A stretch of 64,000 nt of DNA from Siminovitchia fordii DSM 16014 = CIP 108821 (GTDB lineage: Bacteria; Bacillota; Bacilli; Bacillales; Bacillaceae_C), in contig NZ_KB894686.1 in assembly GCF_000374565.1 (NCBI RefSeq), forward strand, positions 1 through 64,000, given 5' to 3'. The position numbers and the translations under genes were made by a program. Within the stretch, counting starts at the first letter, position 1. Each line of letters opens with the position of its first letter. The notes under the pieces are model-generated. The model did no database searches and had not been told where the DNA came from. It saw only the letters and a program-made list of their open reading frames with translations. Positions 8,484 through 16,618 of the stretch are shown here, in pieces.

Positions 8484-9338
8484 GTGATTGATCAACATAA
8501 AGACCAACATCCCATCCAAACTATGTGCGAAGTCTTGGAATTGCCGCGAAGCTCCTACTACCTAACACTCCAAGAAACCGAATCCAAGCGTGAGCGGGAA
8601 AACAAGGAGCTGACAAAAAGGATCAAAGAGATCCACGAAGAAAGCAAAGGGCGTTATGGAGCCCCAAAAATTCACCAATATCTCTGTGCGGAAGGATATA
8701 GAGTAAGTCTGAAACGTGTACAGAGACTGATGAAAAAAGAGGGCATCCGTTCCATCGTCATTAAAAAATATCGGCCAACACCAAGCAAAGAAACAGTTAT
8801 CGAACGCGAGAATATCCTGGCCAGGGACTTTTCTACGACCACCATCAATGAAAAATGGGTGGCCGATATTACGTATATCCATACATTAAAGGATGGCTGG
8901 TGCTACCTTGCTTCTGTGATGGACCTGCATTCAAAGAAAATCGTAGGCTATTCCTTTTCTTGTACAATGACAACAGACCTGGTGATTAAAGCATTGGATA
9001 ACGCCTATGCCACGCAGCTACCACCAGAGGAGTTAATTCTGCACAGTGACTTGGGTTCCCAATATACGAGTGAGGCTTTCATGGAAGAGGCTGAGTCAAA
9101 AAAGATCAGACAATCATTCAGTCGAAAGGGCTGCCCGTACGATAACGCCTGTATTGAATCCTTCCATGCTATTTTGAAGAAGGAAGAAATACATCACGTA
9201 ACTTATCTGGATTACGCCTCTGCAAAGATTCATCTCTTCCAATACATTGAAGGCTGGTATAATCGAAAGCGAATGCATGGCAGCCTTCAATATAAGACCC
9301 CACAACAGGTTGAAGATGAAATCCGGGTGGCGGCTTAG
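8484..9338 (+). CDS. IS3-family transposase OrfB (rve integrase core)
   Basis: 284 residues as an independent frame. It has an HTH_21-like segment (GRYGAPKIHQYL, LKRVQRLMKKEGI) and a DDE catalytic core with aspartates in WVADITYI and LHSDLGSQYTS and glutamate in NACIESFHAILKKEE. The apparent GTG start at 8484 has no good ribosome site. Real translation is expected as the frameshifted OrfAB product. No internal stops, so the element may be active. Confidence 0.87.
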   Translation: MIDQHKDQHPIQTMCEVLELPRSSYYLTLQETESKRERENKELTKRIKEIHEESKGRYGAPKIHQYLCAEGYRVSLKRVQRLMKKEGIRSIVIKKYRPTPSKETVIERENILARDFSTTTINEKWVADITYIHTLKDGWCYLASVMDLHSKKIVGYSFSCTMTTDLVIKALDNAYATQLPPEELILHSDLGSQYTSEAFMEEAESKKIRQSFSRKGCPYDNACIESFHAILKKEEIHHVTYLDYASAKIHLFQYIEGWYNRKRMHGSLQYKTPQQVEDEIRVAA

Positions 9339-9524
9339 TCACTGCATCATGTCTGAGCACGGCGCTTTACATGGAGGGGGGCATGTTAGGCTCGTCCGCC
9401 TGCGAAAGGATTGTTTGACCCTTTCGCCCTTCGCAAGACACCCATGCCCATAGAGGCTCCATGTCAAGCGACATAGACCAACCCACTCTTATGAAATGGA
9501 GCTCTGTCCAATCCACCATCTATT

Positions 9525-9785
9525 TTGTGTCCAGAATATTGGCGTAGATCCAATTATACGATTTACAGTGCTATGAATATTAATTTATTTAATAGGGTTT
9601 TTCAACACTATAATCCGAATACCCAAAAGAAAAAGAAATTCAAAGAAGTTGAAGCTACTTTCATAAAATTGTTACCTGATCAATTCCCGAATTGGGGTCA
9701 AATAGGCTATGAATGGGTTTATGAAGAAATCTATGGTGCTGACTTTTCACCACTGACTAAAGCAATGGAGGAGGGTTATTTTTAA
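9525..9785 (+). CDS. hypothetical protein, probably a truncated C-terminal piece
   Basis: The frame opens 15 bases beyond the IS3 right end, and no Shine-Dalgarno precedes TTG 9525 or the internal ATG 9573. The protein (at most 86 residues) is rich in aromatic and charged residues (FNRVFQHYNPN, QFPNWGQIGYEWVYEEIYGAD) and ends just inside a terminator hairpin. I do not recognise it. Most likely it is the surviving 3' end of a gene cut by the insertion. Confidence 0.35.
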   Translation: MCPEYWRRSNYTIYSAMNINLFNRVFQHYNPNTQKKKKFKEVEATFIKLLPDQFPNWGQIGYEWVYEEIYGADFSPLTKAMEEGYF

Positions 9786-9794
9786 CCCTCTTTC
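9771..9794 (+). terminator. rho-independent terminator
   Basis: GAGGGTT (9771-9777) pairs with AACCCTC (9784-9790), followed by TTTCT. The stem overlaps the stop codon of the preceding frame, supporting that frame as the 3' end of a once real gene. Confidence 0.55.
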
Positions 9795-10186
9795 TACACT
9801 ATTTTCCGATTACCCCATAAAAATATAACCAAATAAAAATCTTAAATAAAGTGTTTGAGCCTCAATTGATTTTCAAAAGTCATTGCATATGCATGTTAAA
9901 ACCATGGATAATATTTCCCATACTTGGAACTGGAGATAAAAAGAGGACATATAACGTTGATTTATCGTGGTATTAATAAAACCATATTTGAAAAGTTCGA
10001 TTAAAATATAATAAAAACCTGGTTATAGCTATTTTCAAGTACTTATTTTTTTATCAATTAATTCACTTACTATTGGCTATATTATTTAATATTTCTTAAG
10101 CCTTACGATAAACATTATTCTACTTGAACACCTTTAATTTGATACTATTTTCCGATTAACCAATTTCTTTAACCCCACCATTATAC
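9791..10186. other. intergenic, AT-rich, with a 15-base direct repeat
   Basis: No gene recognised. ACTATTTTCCGATTA occurs twice in the same orientation at 9798-9812 and 10144-10158. The right copy sits about 30 bases from the 3' end of the bceS-like gene. The repeat could be the footprint of an excised or deleted segment, or chance in AT-rich DNA. Confidence 0.45.
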
Positions 10187-11212
10187 TTATAGATGATAAT
10201 AATTTCTGATTTTTGGAAAGTGGATGATGACCTTCGTATATTTCCCATCTTCTGAATGAATGGAAAGGTCATGTCCTAATTTAAGAGCCATTTCTTTTGC
10301 AAGGTAGAGACCTAAACCGGTAGATTTGGTATGACTTCTCCCAATAGATCCTGTAAATCCTTTTTCAAATACGCGGCTGATATCCTCTGGCTTAATTCCA
10401 ATGCCTGTATCTTGAATCTGTAGCCGCTTTTCTTTTAGATCTTCCTCAAATTGTACGGAGATTTCCCCGCCTTCACCTGTATATTTTAAAGAATTTGAAA
10501 AAACTTGATCCATAATAAAACCAAGCCATTTACTGTCGGTATGGACAACCTGTTCAATATTGTCCATATGAAAACGAATTTGCTTGTTAATAAAAGATTT
10601 GGCAAATTTCTTTACACTGTTTTTAGCAACTTGATCCAACACTACCTCGGAAATAAAATAATCTTTGGAAAAAGAATCAATGCGAGAATAATAAAGAGCC
10701 TGCTCCACGTAATTTTCGATTCTATCCAACTCATCTTCAAACTTGTCCACAAGGTATTCAACAGTTCTTCCATTACTGTTTTCCATAAGCAAGCGACCTG
10801 CCGCAATCGGAACCTTGACTTCATGAATCCAAGATGTAATAAAGTCTTGATGATCCATTTTTTCGTTATACAACTTTTGTAATTGATCGCCATGCACACT
10901 ATTTACTTTTTTTAATAACTCAAGATATAACAGTTGTTCATCGTTTCGCGGTTTAGGCAGAGTTGCGAGAAATTCTTCATGATTACTTTCAACCAAATCA
11001 TTTAATTCCCGATAAAATTCTCTATTGTAATAGTATTCGATGATTACGTATATAGCTACAATAAAAAAGATAACCACATTGGTATATACGATATTACTTA
11101 CAGTGTTTCTGGAATCTGTGCTCACAATCGTCATCAAAGAAACAAAGAACATAATGATCACGTTTAATATAAAGAAATTCCGTTTATCTTTTAGATATTG
11201 AAAGAAACTCAT
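10187..11212 (-). CDS. bceS: BceS-type intramembrane-sensing histidine kinase
   Basis: 341-residue sensor kinase. Two membrane helices (about 12-30 and 42-60) are joined by only about ten residues, the mark of intramembrane-sensing kinases that read the state of their ABC transporter rather than a ligand. The phospho-acceptor His is about residue 130 in SWIHEVKVPIAAG; the ATP-binding N, G1 and G2 boxes follow (NSLKYT, DTGIGI, STGLGLYLAKEMA). It is encoded downstream of the response regulator with a 4-base overlap and divergent from bceAB-like genes. The exact substrate (bacitracin, nisin or another lipid II binder) cannot be read from sequence. Confidence 0.85.
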   Translation of the reverse strand: MSFFQYLKDKRNFFILNVIIMFFVSLMTIVSTDSRNTVSNIVYTNVVIFFIVAIYVIIEYYYNREFYRELNDLVESNHEEFLATLPKPRNDEQLLYLELLKKVNSVHGDQLQKLYNEKMDHQDFITSWIHEVKVPIAAGRLLMENSNGRTVEYLVDKFEDELDRIENYVEQALYYSRIDSFSKDYFISEVVLDQVAKNSVKKFAKSFINKQIRFHMDNIEQVVHTDSKWLGFIMDQVFSNSLKYTGEGGEISVQFEEDLKEKRLQIQDTGIGIKPEDISRVFEKGFTGSIGRSHTKSTGLGLYLAKEMALKLGHDLSIHSEDGKYTKVIIHFPKIRNYYHL

Positions 11213-11880
11213 TGGATAATATAACCTTGTCCTTTCTTAGTCATAATGAAGTGTTCTTTTCCAAGTTCAGCAAGCTTTTTACGCAGACGAGCAATATTAA
11301 CCGTCAATGTATTTTCGTCTACGAAATTTTCATTCTTCCAAAGGCTACGCATCATTTTCGTACGACTGACGATGGTTCCTTTATTTTTCATCAGGATTTT
11401 CAAAATAAGAAATTCTGTTTTCGTGAGTTCCGACTTTCGATCTCCATGTAAGGCCTCTCCGTTCTCAAGGTTTAATATAATTCCATCATGTTCGATTGTC
11501 TTAGACTGTGTTTCCATGTAGGAATACGTTCTGCGGAGGAGTGCATTAATTTTTGCAATCAATACATCCATATGGAAAGGTTTTTGAATATAATCATCTC
11601 CTCCCATGTTTATCGACATCACTATATCCATTGGTGTATCACGGGAAGAGAGAAAGATCATAGGGACCTTTGAAATTTCTCTGATTTTATTACACCAGTA
11701 AAATCCGTCAAACGATGGCAAATTGATATCCATGATGACTAGGTGAGGATCATGATTAAGAAATACCTGCATGATTTGGTCAAAGTCTTCGATCTTAACG
11801 GTTTCAAAACCCCACTTTTCTAATGTTTCCCCTACCATATCACGAATGGTCAAATCATCTTCCACAATCATGATTTTCAT
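11209..11880 (-). CDS. bceR: BceR-type response regulator (OmpR family)
   Basis: 223 residues: receiver domain with phospho-acceptor D51 (LVIMDINLP), acidic pair in IVEDD, conserved Lys in IQKPFH, then an OmpR-type winged helix (SELTKTEFLILKIL ... VNIARLRKKL). The start at 11880 is chosen because AGGGAAGAGG precedes it; an in-frame upstream ATG exists. It is expected to activate the divergent ABC genes through the box at 11983. Confidence 0.87.
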   Translation of the reverse strand: MKIMIVEDDLTIRDMVGETLEKWGFETVKIEDFDQIMQVFLNHDPHLVIMDINLPSFDGFYWCNKIREISKVPMIFLSSRDTPMDIVMSINMGGDDYIQKPFHMDVLIAKINALLRRTYSYMETQSKTIEHDGIILNLENGEALHGDRKSELTKTEFLILKILMKNKGTIVSRTKMMRSLWKNENFVDENTLTVNIARLRKKLAELGKEHFIMTKKGQGYIIQ

Positions 11881-11982
11881 TCCTCTTCCCTCCAAACAAT
11901 CATCCTTCTTTAACATCATATTAATTGAATATCGACCAACATACAAAGAAAATATCGTGTTTAAACATATTTTTTATCAATG

Positions 11983-12028
11983 TGACGAAAATGTAAGGTT
12001 ACGAGATCAAGCTGTAAGTTTATATAAA
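11983..12028 (+). promoter_or_regulatory. BceR-like operator and promoter for the bceAB-like genes
   Basis: TGACG-AAAA-TGTAA at 11983-11996 fits the known BceR-family pattern TnACA-N4-TGTAA with one mismatch. Directly downstream are a possible -35 TTACGA (11999-12004) and -10 TATAAA (12023-12028) with an 18-base spacer. This places the box just upstream of -35, where an activator of this family binds. Confidence 0.6.
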
Positions 12029-12087
12029 GGGCACCTATTGTAAAATAAAAACGTAAAACAAAACAACTCTGAATGGAGGATTTAAAT

Positions 12088-12855
12088 ATGAAAACTATTG
12101 TCGAAGCAAAACAAATAAAAAAAGTCTATGGTGCAAAGGGAAATGTATTTTCAGCTTTGGAGGATATAGACTTAACCGTCATGGAAGGTGAATTCGTCGG
12201 TATTATGGGTCCCTCGGGTGCTGGTAAATCAACTTTACTAAATATATTGGCAACAATTGACGAGCCGACTGCTGGTGACATCGTGGTTGACGGAATCAAT
12301 TTGACAAAGATGAATGAAGAGCAATTATCTGCCTTTCGCCGTGACAAACTTGGTTTCCTTTTCCAAGACTATAATTTATTAGATACTCTAACTGTGAAAG
12401 AAAATATTATCTTGCCGTTAGCCTTGGCAAAATTGAACGTTAAGGAATTGGAACGAAGAGCAGATGAAGTGGCAGATAAGTTTGGCATTCGCGACATTTT
12501 AAATAAGTACCCGTATCAAATTTCTGGGGGACAAAAGCAACGCACGGCAGCATCACGCGCGATTATTTCAAAGCCAAACCTAATATTGGCAGATGAACCA
12601 ACAGGTGCGTTGGATTCGAAATCAGCAACAGACTTATTAGAAAGTTTAAAGGATCTTAATGAACAAGACAAGGCAACAATTTTAATGGTTACCCATGATG
12701 CTTATGCGGCAAGTTATTGTAATCGCGTCTTATTTATTAAAGACGGTAAAATCTTCACAGAACTTGTGAAAGGGAAAAGATCCCGCAAAGAATTTTTCAA
12801 CAAGGTGTTGGATGTTCTATCCGCACTGGGGGGTGGAGCAAATGACGTTATTTAG
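12088..12855 (+). CDS. bceA: BceA-type ABC transporter ATPase
   Basis: 255-residue ATPase. Walker A GPSGAGKST, signature ISGGQKQR, Walker B LILADEPTGALD and H-loop MVTHD are all present. It energises the BceB-like permease and, in this family, also sets the kinase state by flux sensing. ATG 12088 follows GGAGGATTTAA; the longer frame starts inside that ribosome site. Its end overlaps the permease start by 14 bases. Confidence 0.88.
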   Translation: MKTIVEAKQIKKVYGAKGNVFSALEDIDLTVMEGEFVGIMGPSGAGKSTLLNILATIDEPTAGDIVVDGINLTKMNEEQLSAFRRDKLGFLFQDYNLLDTLTVKENIILPLALAKLNVKELERRADEVADKFGIRDILNKYPYQISGGQKQRTAASRAIISKPNLILADEPTGALDSKSATDLLESLKDLNEQDKATILMVTHDAYAASYCNRVLFIKDGKIFTELVKGKRSRKEFFNKVLDVLSALGGGANDVI

Positions 12856-14767
12856 TTTAGCAAGGAAAAATATTAAAGGTAACTTCAATAATTATTTTGT
12901 CTATTTTGTTACGCTCGTCTTCAGCATGGTTATTTATTATACGTTCACTTCCTTGCAATATAGCGAAAAAATTCAGGAAAGCATTGAATTGTCGGATACA
13001 ATGAGTTTCATGTTTGGGGTATCATCAATTATCTTAATTTTATTCGTAGCAATCTTTATTTTGTACTCCAATTCATTCTTCACAAGAAAAAGGAAGAAAG
13101 AAGTCGGATTGTACGCCATACTTGGTTTACGCAAGAAAACCATTGCAAAAATGTTATTTTATGAAAATTTGATTATGGGAATCATTGCAATAGTTATTGG
13201 AATTATTCTTGGAACCTTACTTTCCAAATTATTTGCAATGATTTTAATAAAACTTATGGGTTCAATTGCCGAGGTGGACTTCGGTATTTCCATTCTAGCG
13301 ATTACCCAAACAGTCATAGTCTTTATGGTCATTATTTTATTCACTTCCGTTCAAGGTTACCGTTTGATTTATCGTTTTACATTAATCGAATTATTCTATG
13401 ATGAGAAAAAAGGTGAACAAATTCCAAAGGTTTCACTTATATCGGCTGTTATCGGAGTTATATTGCTTGTCGTTAGTTACTGGCTGATATTAAAACCATT
13501 TCCTGACGAATTTACTACGGAATATTTAATGAAAAATTATGGTATTGCTTTTGTTGCTCTCGTCATTGGCACCCATTTATTTTTTCGATCTGTAACGGTC
13601 TATTTATTAAGATTATCACAAAAAAATAAGTCGCGTTATTACAGAGGAACTAGAATAATTGAAACATCTCGCTTACTGTTTCGTATTAGAGGGAATGCAC
13701 GTACCTTTACAGTCATTGCATTGTTGAGTTCTGCAACGATCTGTTTCTTAGGTGCAACTTACAGTGGGTATTACAGCAACGAAAAAAGAGCTGAGGAAGT
13801 TGTTCCGTTCAGCTATTCGCATTTGTCAAAAGGTCCAGAATTTGATTCGCAGGTGGAGAGAATAATAAAAGCAGATCATCGACATCCAATAAAAGCCCAA
13901 CTAGACATACCCGTCATTCAGGTAAAAGGAATACTCTCATTTCAACTGGATTATGACATAAATCCTGTGCAATTAATCTCAGAAAGTACATTTAATAAAG
14001 CAGCGAATGCTTTAAATAAGGATGAAACAGTCTTACTATCAAGAAATCAAGCAGCAGTAATCCAGCCAAGGTTTACTGAATATACGAAGTCGGTTTTTAA
14101 AGGAGAAAATATAACGATTCAATTGCCTCAAGGAAGCAGCGAACTGCCATTTGTTCATATGGTTGAAAGTAATGTGCTACCTTTCGATTATCCCGATTTC
14201 TTTCTCGTAGTCAGTAACGAAATGTTTGCTGAGATAGCCAAAAAAGAGGCTCCATTAACTTATAAAGTATATGAAGTGGAAAATGAAGTAACGGCACAAG
14301 CCACATCAAAGAAAGTAAATAAACTGGTTGGAAACGATTTTCAAGTTTCTTCATCATTTTATACGGAGTATAAGCAAGGTAAAGAAGGAAACGCAATTAC
14401 TCTTTTTATTTTTGGATTTTTGGGGCTTGTATTTTTAGCGGCAAGTGGAAGTATCATTTATTTCAAACAGTTAACAGAAGCGAATGAGGCGAAAGGACAG
14501 TATGAAATCCTTAGAAAAATCGGTGTCAATAAAAAGGATATACGTAAATCAATCAAAAGGCAGTCATTATTTGTGTTTGGATTGCCACTAACCGTAGGAA
14601 TATTGCACAGTTGTGTGGCATTGTACTTTACTAGCAACTTTATTTCTAATCTCATTGGAATCAATCTTATCTTCCCTATTCTAATGGCTATAGTCTTCTT
14701 TGTTATCATCTATGCAGTCTATTACGTATTAACTGTTAATACGTACAATCGCATTGTAAACAAATAA
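12842..14767 (+). CDS. bceB: BceB-type ABC transporter permease
   Basis: 641-residue permease with FtsX-like segments. About ten membrane helices are visible, with a large extracytoplasmic domain of about 200 residues between the seventh and eighth (roughly residues 310-520), which is the BceB hallmark for contacting lipid-II-targeting peptides. ATG 12842 follows GGGGGGTGGAGC; the overlap with the ATPase implies coupled translation. The module bceR-bceS divergent from bceA-bceB is complete. Confidence 0.87.
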   Translation: MTLFSLARKNIKGNFNNYFVYFVTLVFSMVIYYTFTSLQYSEKIQESIELSDTMSFMFGVSSIILILFVAIFILYSNSFFTRKRKKEVGLYAILGLRKKTIAKMLFYENLIMGIIAIVIGIILGTLLSKLFAMILIKLMGSIAEVDFGISILAITQTVIVFMVIILFTSVQGYRLIYRFTLIELFYDEKKGEQIPKVSLISAVIGVILLVVSYWLILKPFPDEFTTEYLMKNYGIAFVALVIGTHLFFRSVTVYLLRLSQKNKSRYYRGTRIIETSRLLFRIRGNARTFTVIALLSSATICFLGATYSGYYSNEKRAEEVVPFSYSHLSKGPEFDSQVERIIKADHRHPIKAQLDIPVIQVKGILSFQLDYDINPVQLISESTFNKAANALNKDETVLLSRNQAAVIQPRFTEYTKSVFKGENITIQLPQGSSELPFVHMVESNVLPFDYPDFFLVVSNEMFAEIAKKEAPLTYKVYEVENEVTAQATSKKVNKLVGNDFQVSSSFYTEYKQGKEGNAITLFIFGFLGLVFLAASGSIIYFKQLTEANEAKGQYEILRKIGVNKKDIRKSIKRQSLFVFGLPLTVGILHSCVALYFTSNFISNLIGINLIFPILMAIVFFVIIYAVYYVLTVNTYNRIVNK

Positions 14768-14772
14768 GAGCG

Positions 14773-14807
14773 AAACATCTCTCGAATGTTCGGTTCGGGG
14801 GGTGTTT
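14773..14807 (+). terminator. long wobble-rich hairpin after the BceB-like gene
   Basis: AAACATCTCTCGAA (14773-14786) pairs over all 14 positions, counting four G-U pairs, with TTCGGGGGGTGTTT (14794-14807); the loop is 7 bases. Only a short T run follows. The position immediately after the bceB stop suggests a terminator. Confidence 0.6.
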
Positions 14808-14955
14808 TGTCATGTATTCCTTTGTTAAAAAAATCCTCATTACTCTGGAATCTAGATCGATTATATTATTGAAGATCAAATTGAACATCCTTAAATCTTC
14901 TAACAACAAAAAATGATAACTCCTATACAAAATGTATCGCCAATAGAAACACAAT

Positions 14956-15102
14956 TCAGTCTGTAATATCAGAAATGATGCCATATTCTTTCATTAATTT
15001 ATTTTTAACCATGTAATATTCTTTCTTGGTAATCAATTTACGGGTTAGCAGTTGTTTTAACATAGCAATTTGCATACTATAAGGAATCAAGTTCTGTTTC
15101 AA
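14956..15102 (-). CDS. small SHOCT-like protein
   Basis: 48 residues beginning at TTG 15102, eight bases after AAGGGGG. The sequence has the short amphipathic pattern MLKQLLTRKLITKKEYYMVKNK seen in SHOCT-domain proteins that often lie just before large serine recombinase genes in mobile elements. Here no recombinase follows; the next gene is the convergent BceB-like gene. This is a possible scar of integrase loss. Confidence 0.6.
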   Translation of the reverse strand: MKQNLIPYSMQIAMLKQLLTRKLITKKEYYMVKNKLMKEYGIISDITD

Positions 15103-15129
15103 AAAACACGCCCCCTTATAATTAATCAA

Positions 15130-15231
15130 TTAAGACGGCTGTTGGTACAGCTCCACGGGAATTTCACCCCTGCTGCAAGTATTCCTTCCAGCTCTACTCA
15201 TAGCTTGCGACGCTTTGAACGCTCGAACCAT
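15130..15231 (-). CDS. small conserved-looking ORF, 33 residues
   Basis: Frame MVRAFKASQAMSRAGRN... ending ELYQQPS, directly upstream of the SHOCT-like gene and in the same direction. It is basic, with no clear Shine-Dalgarno. I do not know the family. It could be a leader peptide or the tail of a lost gene; the order sigma factor, HTH protein, small frames, SHOCT resembles the regulatory end of a Tn916-like element. Confidence 0.3.
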   Translation of the reverse strand: MVRAFKASQAMSRAGRNTCSRGEIPVELYQQPS

Positions 15232-15307
15232 GACGGTAGAGGAGTATCATTATCTATACTGATGGGTTATCGCCAACAATCCACCACGATTGCATTAGAT
15301 TCATAGA

Positions 15308-15466
15308 TTATCGCTCGTTTCTAACGAAAGTCATGGCGTATGAATCAAGTGGCTCGTCATCAGTAGAATGTATCTGATTTTTTAGTTTATACTGCACAGC
15401 GTTATCTTCCGTGCTTTCTTTGTCAAAGAACAAATATATGATTAATGAAAGGGAAAACCTAACCAT
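15308..15466 (-). CDS. small ORF, 52 residues, after the Orf8-like gene
   Basis: Frame MVRFSLSLIIYLFFDKEST ending DSYAMTFVRNER. It begins eight bases after the stop of the HTH protein gene, so translation could be coupled, but there is no separate ribosome site. A hydrophobic N terminus is followed by an acidic stretch. Function unknown; it may be a fragment. Confidence 0.3.
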   Translation of the reverse strand: MVRFSLSLIIYLFFDKESTEDNAVQYKLKNQIHSTDDEPLDSYAMTFVRNER

Positions 15467-15473
15467 TCTGTAT

Positions 15474-15728
15474 TCAAATTTTGAAAGCTAAAACAGATTG
15501 CATAAGCTTCGCTCGTAAGCGTTCGCGTGTATCTTCATCGATACCCCAATAAGTGTTTCCTTGTTCATCACGGAGCTTACGCATGGATAGGCTTGTCATA
15601 TAGCTACCATAATGTAGAACAACTACTTTCATTGCTTCTGGCTCACCCTTATTTGCAGCTAAAATAATTGGGTACGGCAATAAACCACGCTCGTTGTTTC
15701 CAACATTAGAATTAATCACTCCGCTCAT
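15474..15728 (-). CDS. Tn916 Orf8-like helix-turn-helix protein
   Basis: About 84 residues with the pattern LLPYPIILAANKGEPEAMKVVVLHY, GSYMTSLSMRKLRDEQG and DTRERLRAKLMQSV that I recognise from the small protein encoded after the sigma factor in Tn916-family elements (annotated as helix-turn-helix). ATG 15728 is eight bases from GGAGGA; ATG 15734 is possible. The start overlaps the end of the sigma gene. It probably acts with the sigma factor in control of transfer. Confidence 0.75.
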   Translation of the reverse strand: MSGVINSNVGNNERGLLPYPIILAANKGEPEAMKVVVLHYGSYMTSLSMRKLRDEQGNTYWGIDEDTRERLRAKLMQSVLAFKI

Positions 15729-16149
15729 CTGCATGTTCCTCCAAAAATCGTCTTAACCTCTTGAAAGAGCTTGTCCTCCTATACTGAACAGTACTACGTG
15801 GAATACCGAGTAGTTCAGCTATTTCTACATCTGATTTGTCAAAAAAGTAGTATAAAAGGACAGTCTTACGCTTTTCTTTTGGCAAAGTACGCAACGCTTC
15901 AGCGAGTAATTTCGGAGTTATTTTCTTTCCAGCCACTTGAAAACTTTGTCCTTCTTCTCCTTCATATTGCTTATCTAAGGTATAGAGTTGATTTTCTTCT
16001 TGTGGTGTGAGATAAGAAAATGTCATCTCCTTTGCTTGTCGTTGTTGTCTTTCATTGAAAATATTAATTGCTTCATTCTTCAATACACGTTTACAAAAAG
16101 CATTAAATGCACAGCGAACTTGCCACTCGGTACGATCTGGTTCTATCAT
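15712..16149 (-). CDS. Tn916 Orf7-like sigma-70-family factor
   Basis: 145 residues. The C-terminal part carries a sigma region 4 helix-turn-helix (ALRTLPKEKRKTVLLYYFFDKSDVEIAELLGI then STVQYRRTSSFKRLRRFL). The N-terminal part, WQVRCAFNAFCKRVLKNEAIN, is typical for the element-encoded sigma factor of Tn916 (Orf7), which promotes expression of excision and transfer functions. ATG 16149 follows GGGAGAGGAA. Confidence 0.85.
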   Translation of the reverse strand: MIEPDRTEWQVRCAFNAFCKRVLKNEAINIFNERQQRQAKEMTFSYLTPQEENQLYTLDKQYEGEEGQSFQVAGKKITPKLLAEALRTLPKEKRKTVLLYYFFDKSDVEIAELLGIPRSTVQYRRTSSFKRLRRFLEEHADERSD

Positions 16150-16274
16150 GCATTTCCTCTCCCTTCGCAACTGCAAAGGTGGGTGATGATTTCCCCTTTC
16201 ATAACCTTCAACAAGATTTTTTATGAAATGCCAAAAATAAAAGCAATATTTTTAAAAAAAATATTTAATAAATA

Positions 16275-16307
16275 CAAAAAAGCCCAACTGAACATAAGCC
16301 AGGTGGG
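16275..16307 (-). terminator. terminator on the minus strand upstream of the sigma gene
   Basis: CCCACCTG/CAGTTGGG pair with one mismatch (16300-16307 with 16283-16290), followed on the minus strand by T6. It would stop transcripts entering from the cargo before the sigma factor gene, or act as an attenuator in its leader. Confidence 0.5.
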
Positions 16308-16334
16308 AGTAAAAATTTATACATATTATTAAAT

Positions 16335-16592
16335 GGAAAATTCTATTTAAAAAGTTGAAATCCTTAGTTCAAGAAGAAAACAAATTACGACAAAACAAAA
16401 AGTAAAAGTAGTATATGAGCTAAGGCACGATTATCCTGTGAAGGCATTACTCAAACTTGCCGGTATTCCACGTAACACTTATTATTATAAAATTAATACT
16501 TTTACGCACTCAGATAAAAATCCAAAGTAGAAAAGGCTCATTAGTTCTATTTTTGAGAAGCATAAGGGCAGATATGGTTATCGTCGTATTCT
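16335..16592 (+). pseudogene. IS3-family OrfB N-terminal remnant
   Basis: Reads QKVKVVYELRHDYPVKALLK, LAGIPRNTYYYKI, a stop, then SSIFEKHKGRYGYRRI, the typical start of an IS3-family OrfB. It breaks off at about 16592, immediately next to the acyltransferase 3' end, marking a junction inside the cargo region. Confidence 0.65.
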
Positions 16593-16618
16593 CTTTTTTT
16601 CTTTAAAACTCACCATCC

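Larger units (their letters stand above)
8121..9510 (+). mobile_element. IS3-family insertion sequence, complete
   Basis: 1,390-base element with orfA and orfB. The left end begins TGGACACATCCTAG and the right end finishes CTCTGTCCA; TGGACA is shared exactly as inverted termini and the sequence inside them is imperfectly related (TTTCATAA on both sides). I could not see a clear 3- or 4-base target duplication. Right of the element begins a frame (9525 onward) with no recognisable start region. Confidence 0.82.

Noticed and set aside
8118-9514. Target-site duplication of the IS3-family element
   Set aside because: The three to four bases on each side do not match, so none can be claimed.
14736-14984. 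82-codon minus-strand frame overlapping the end of the BceB-like gene
   Set aside because: It covers the bceB 3' end and its terminator hairpin; considered as a recombinase remnant, but no recombinase motif is present.
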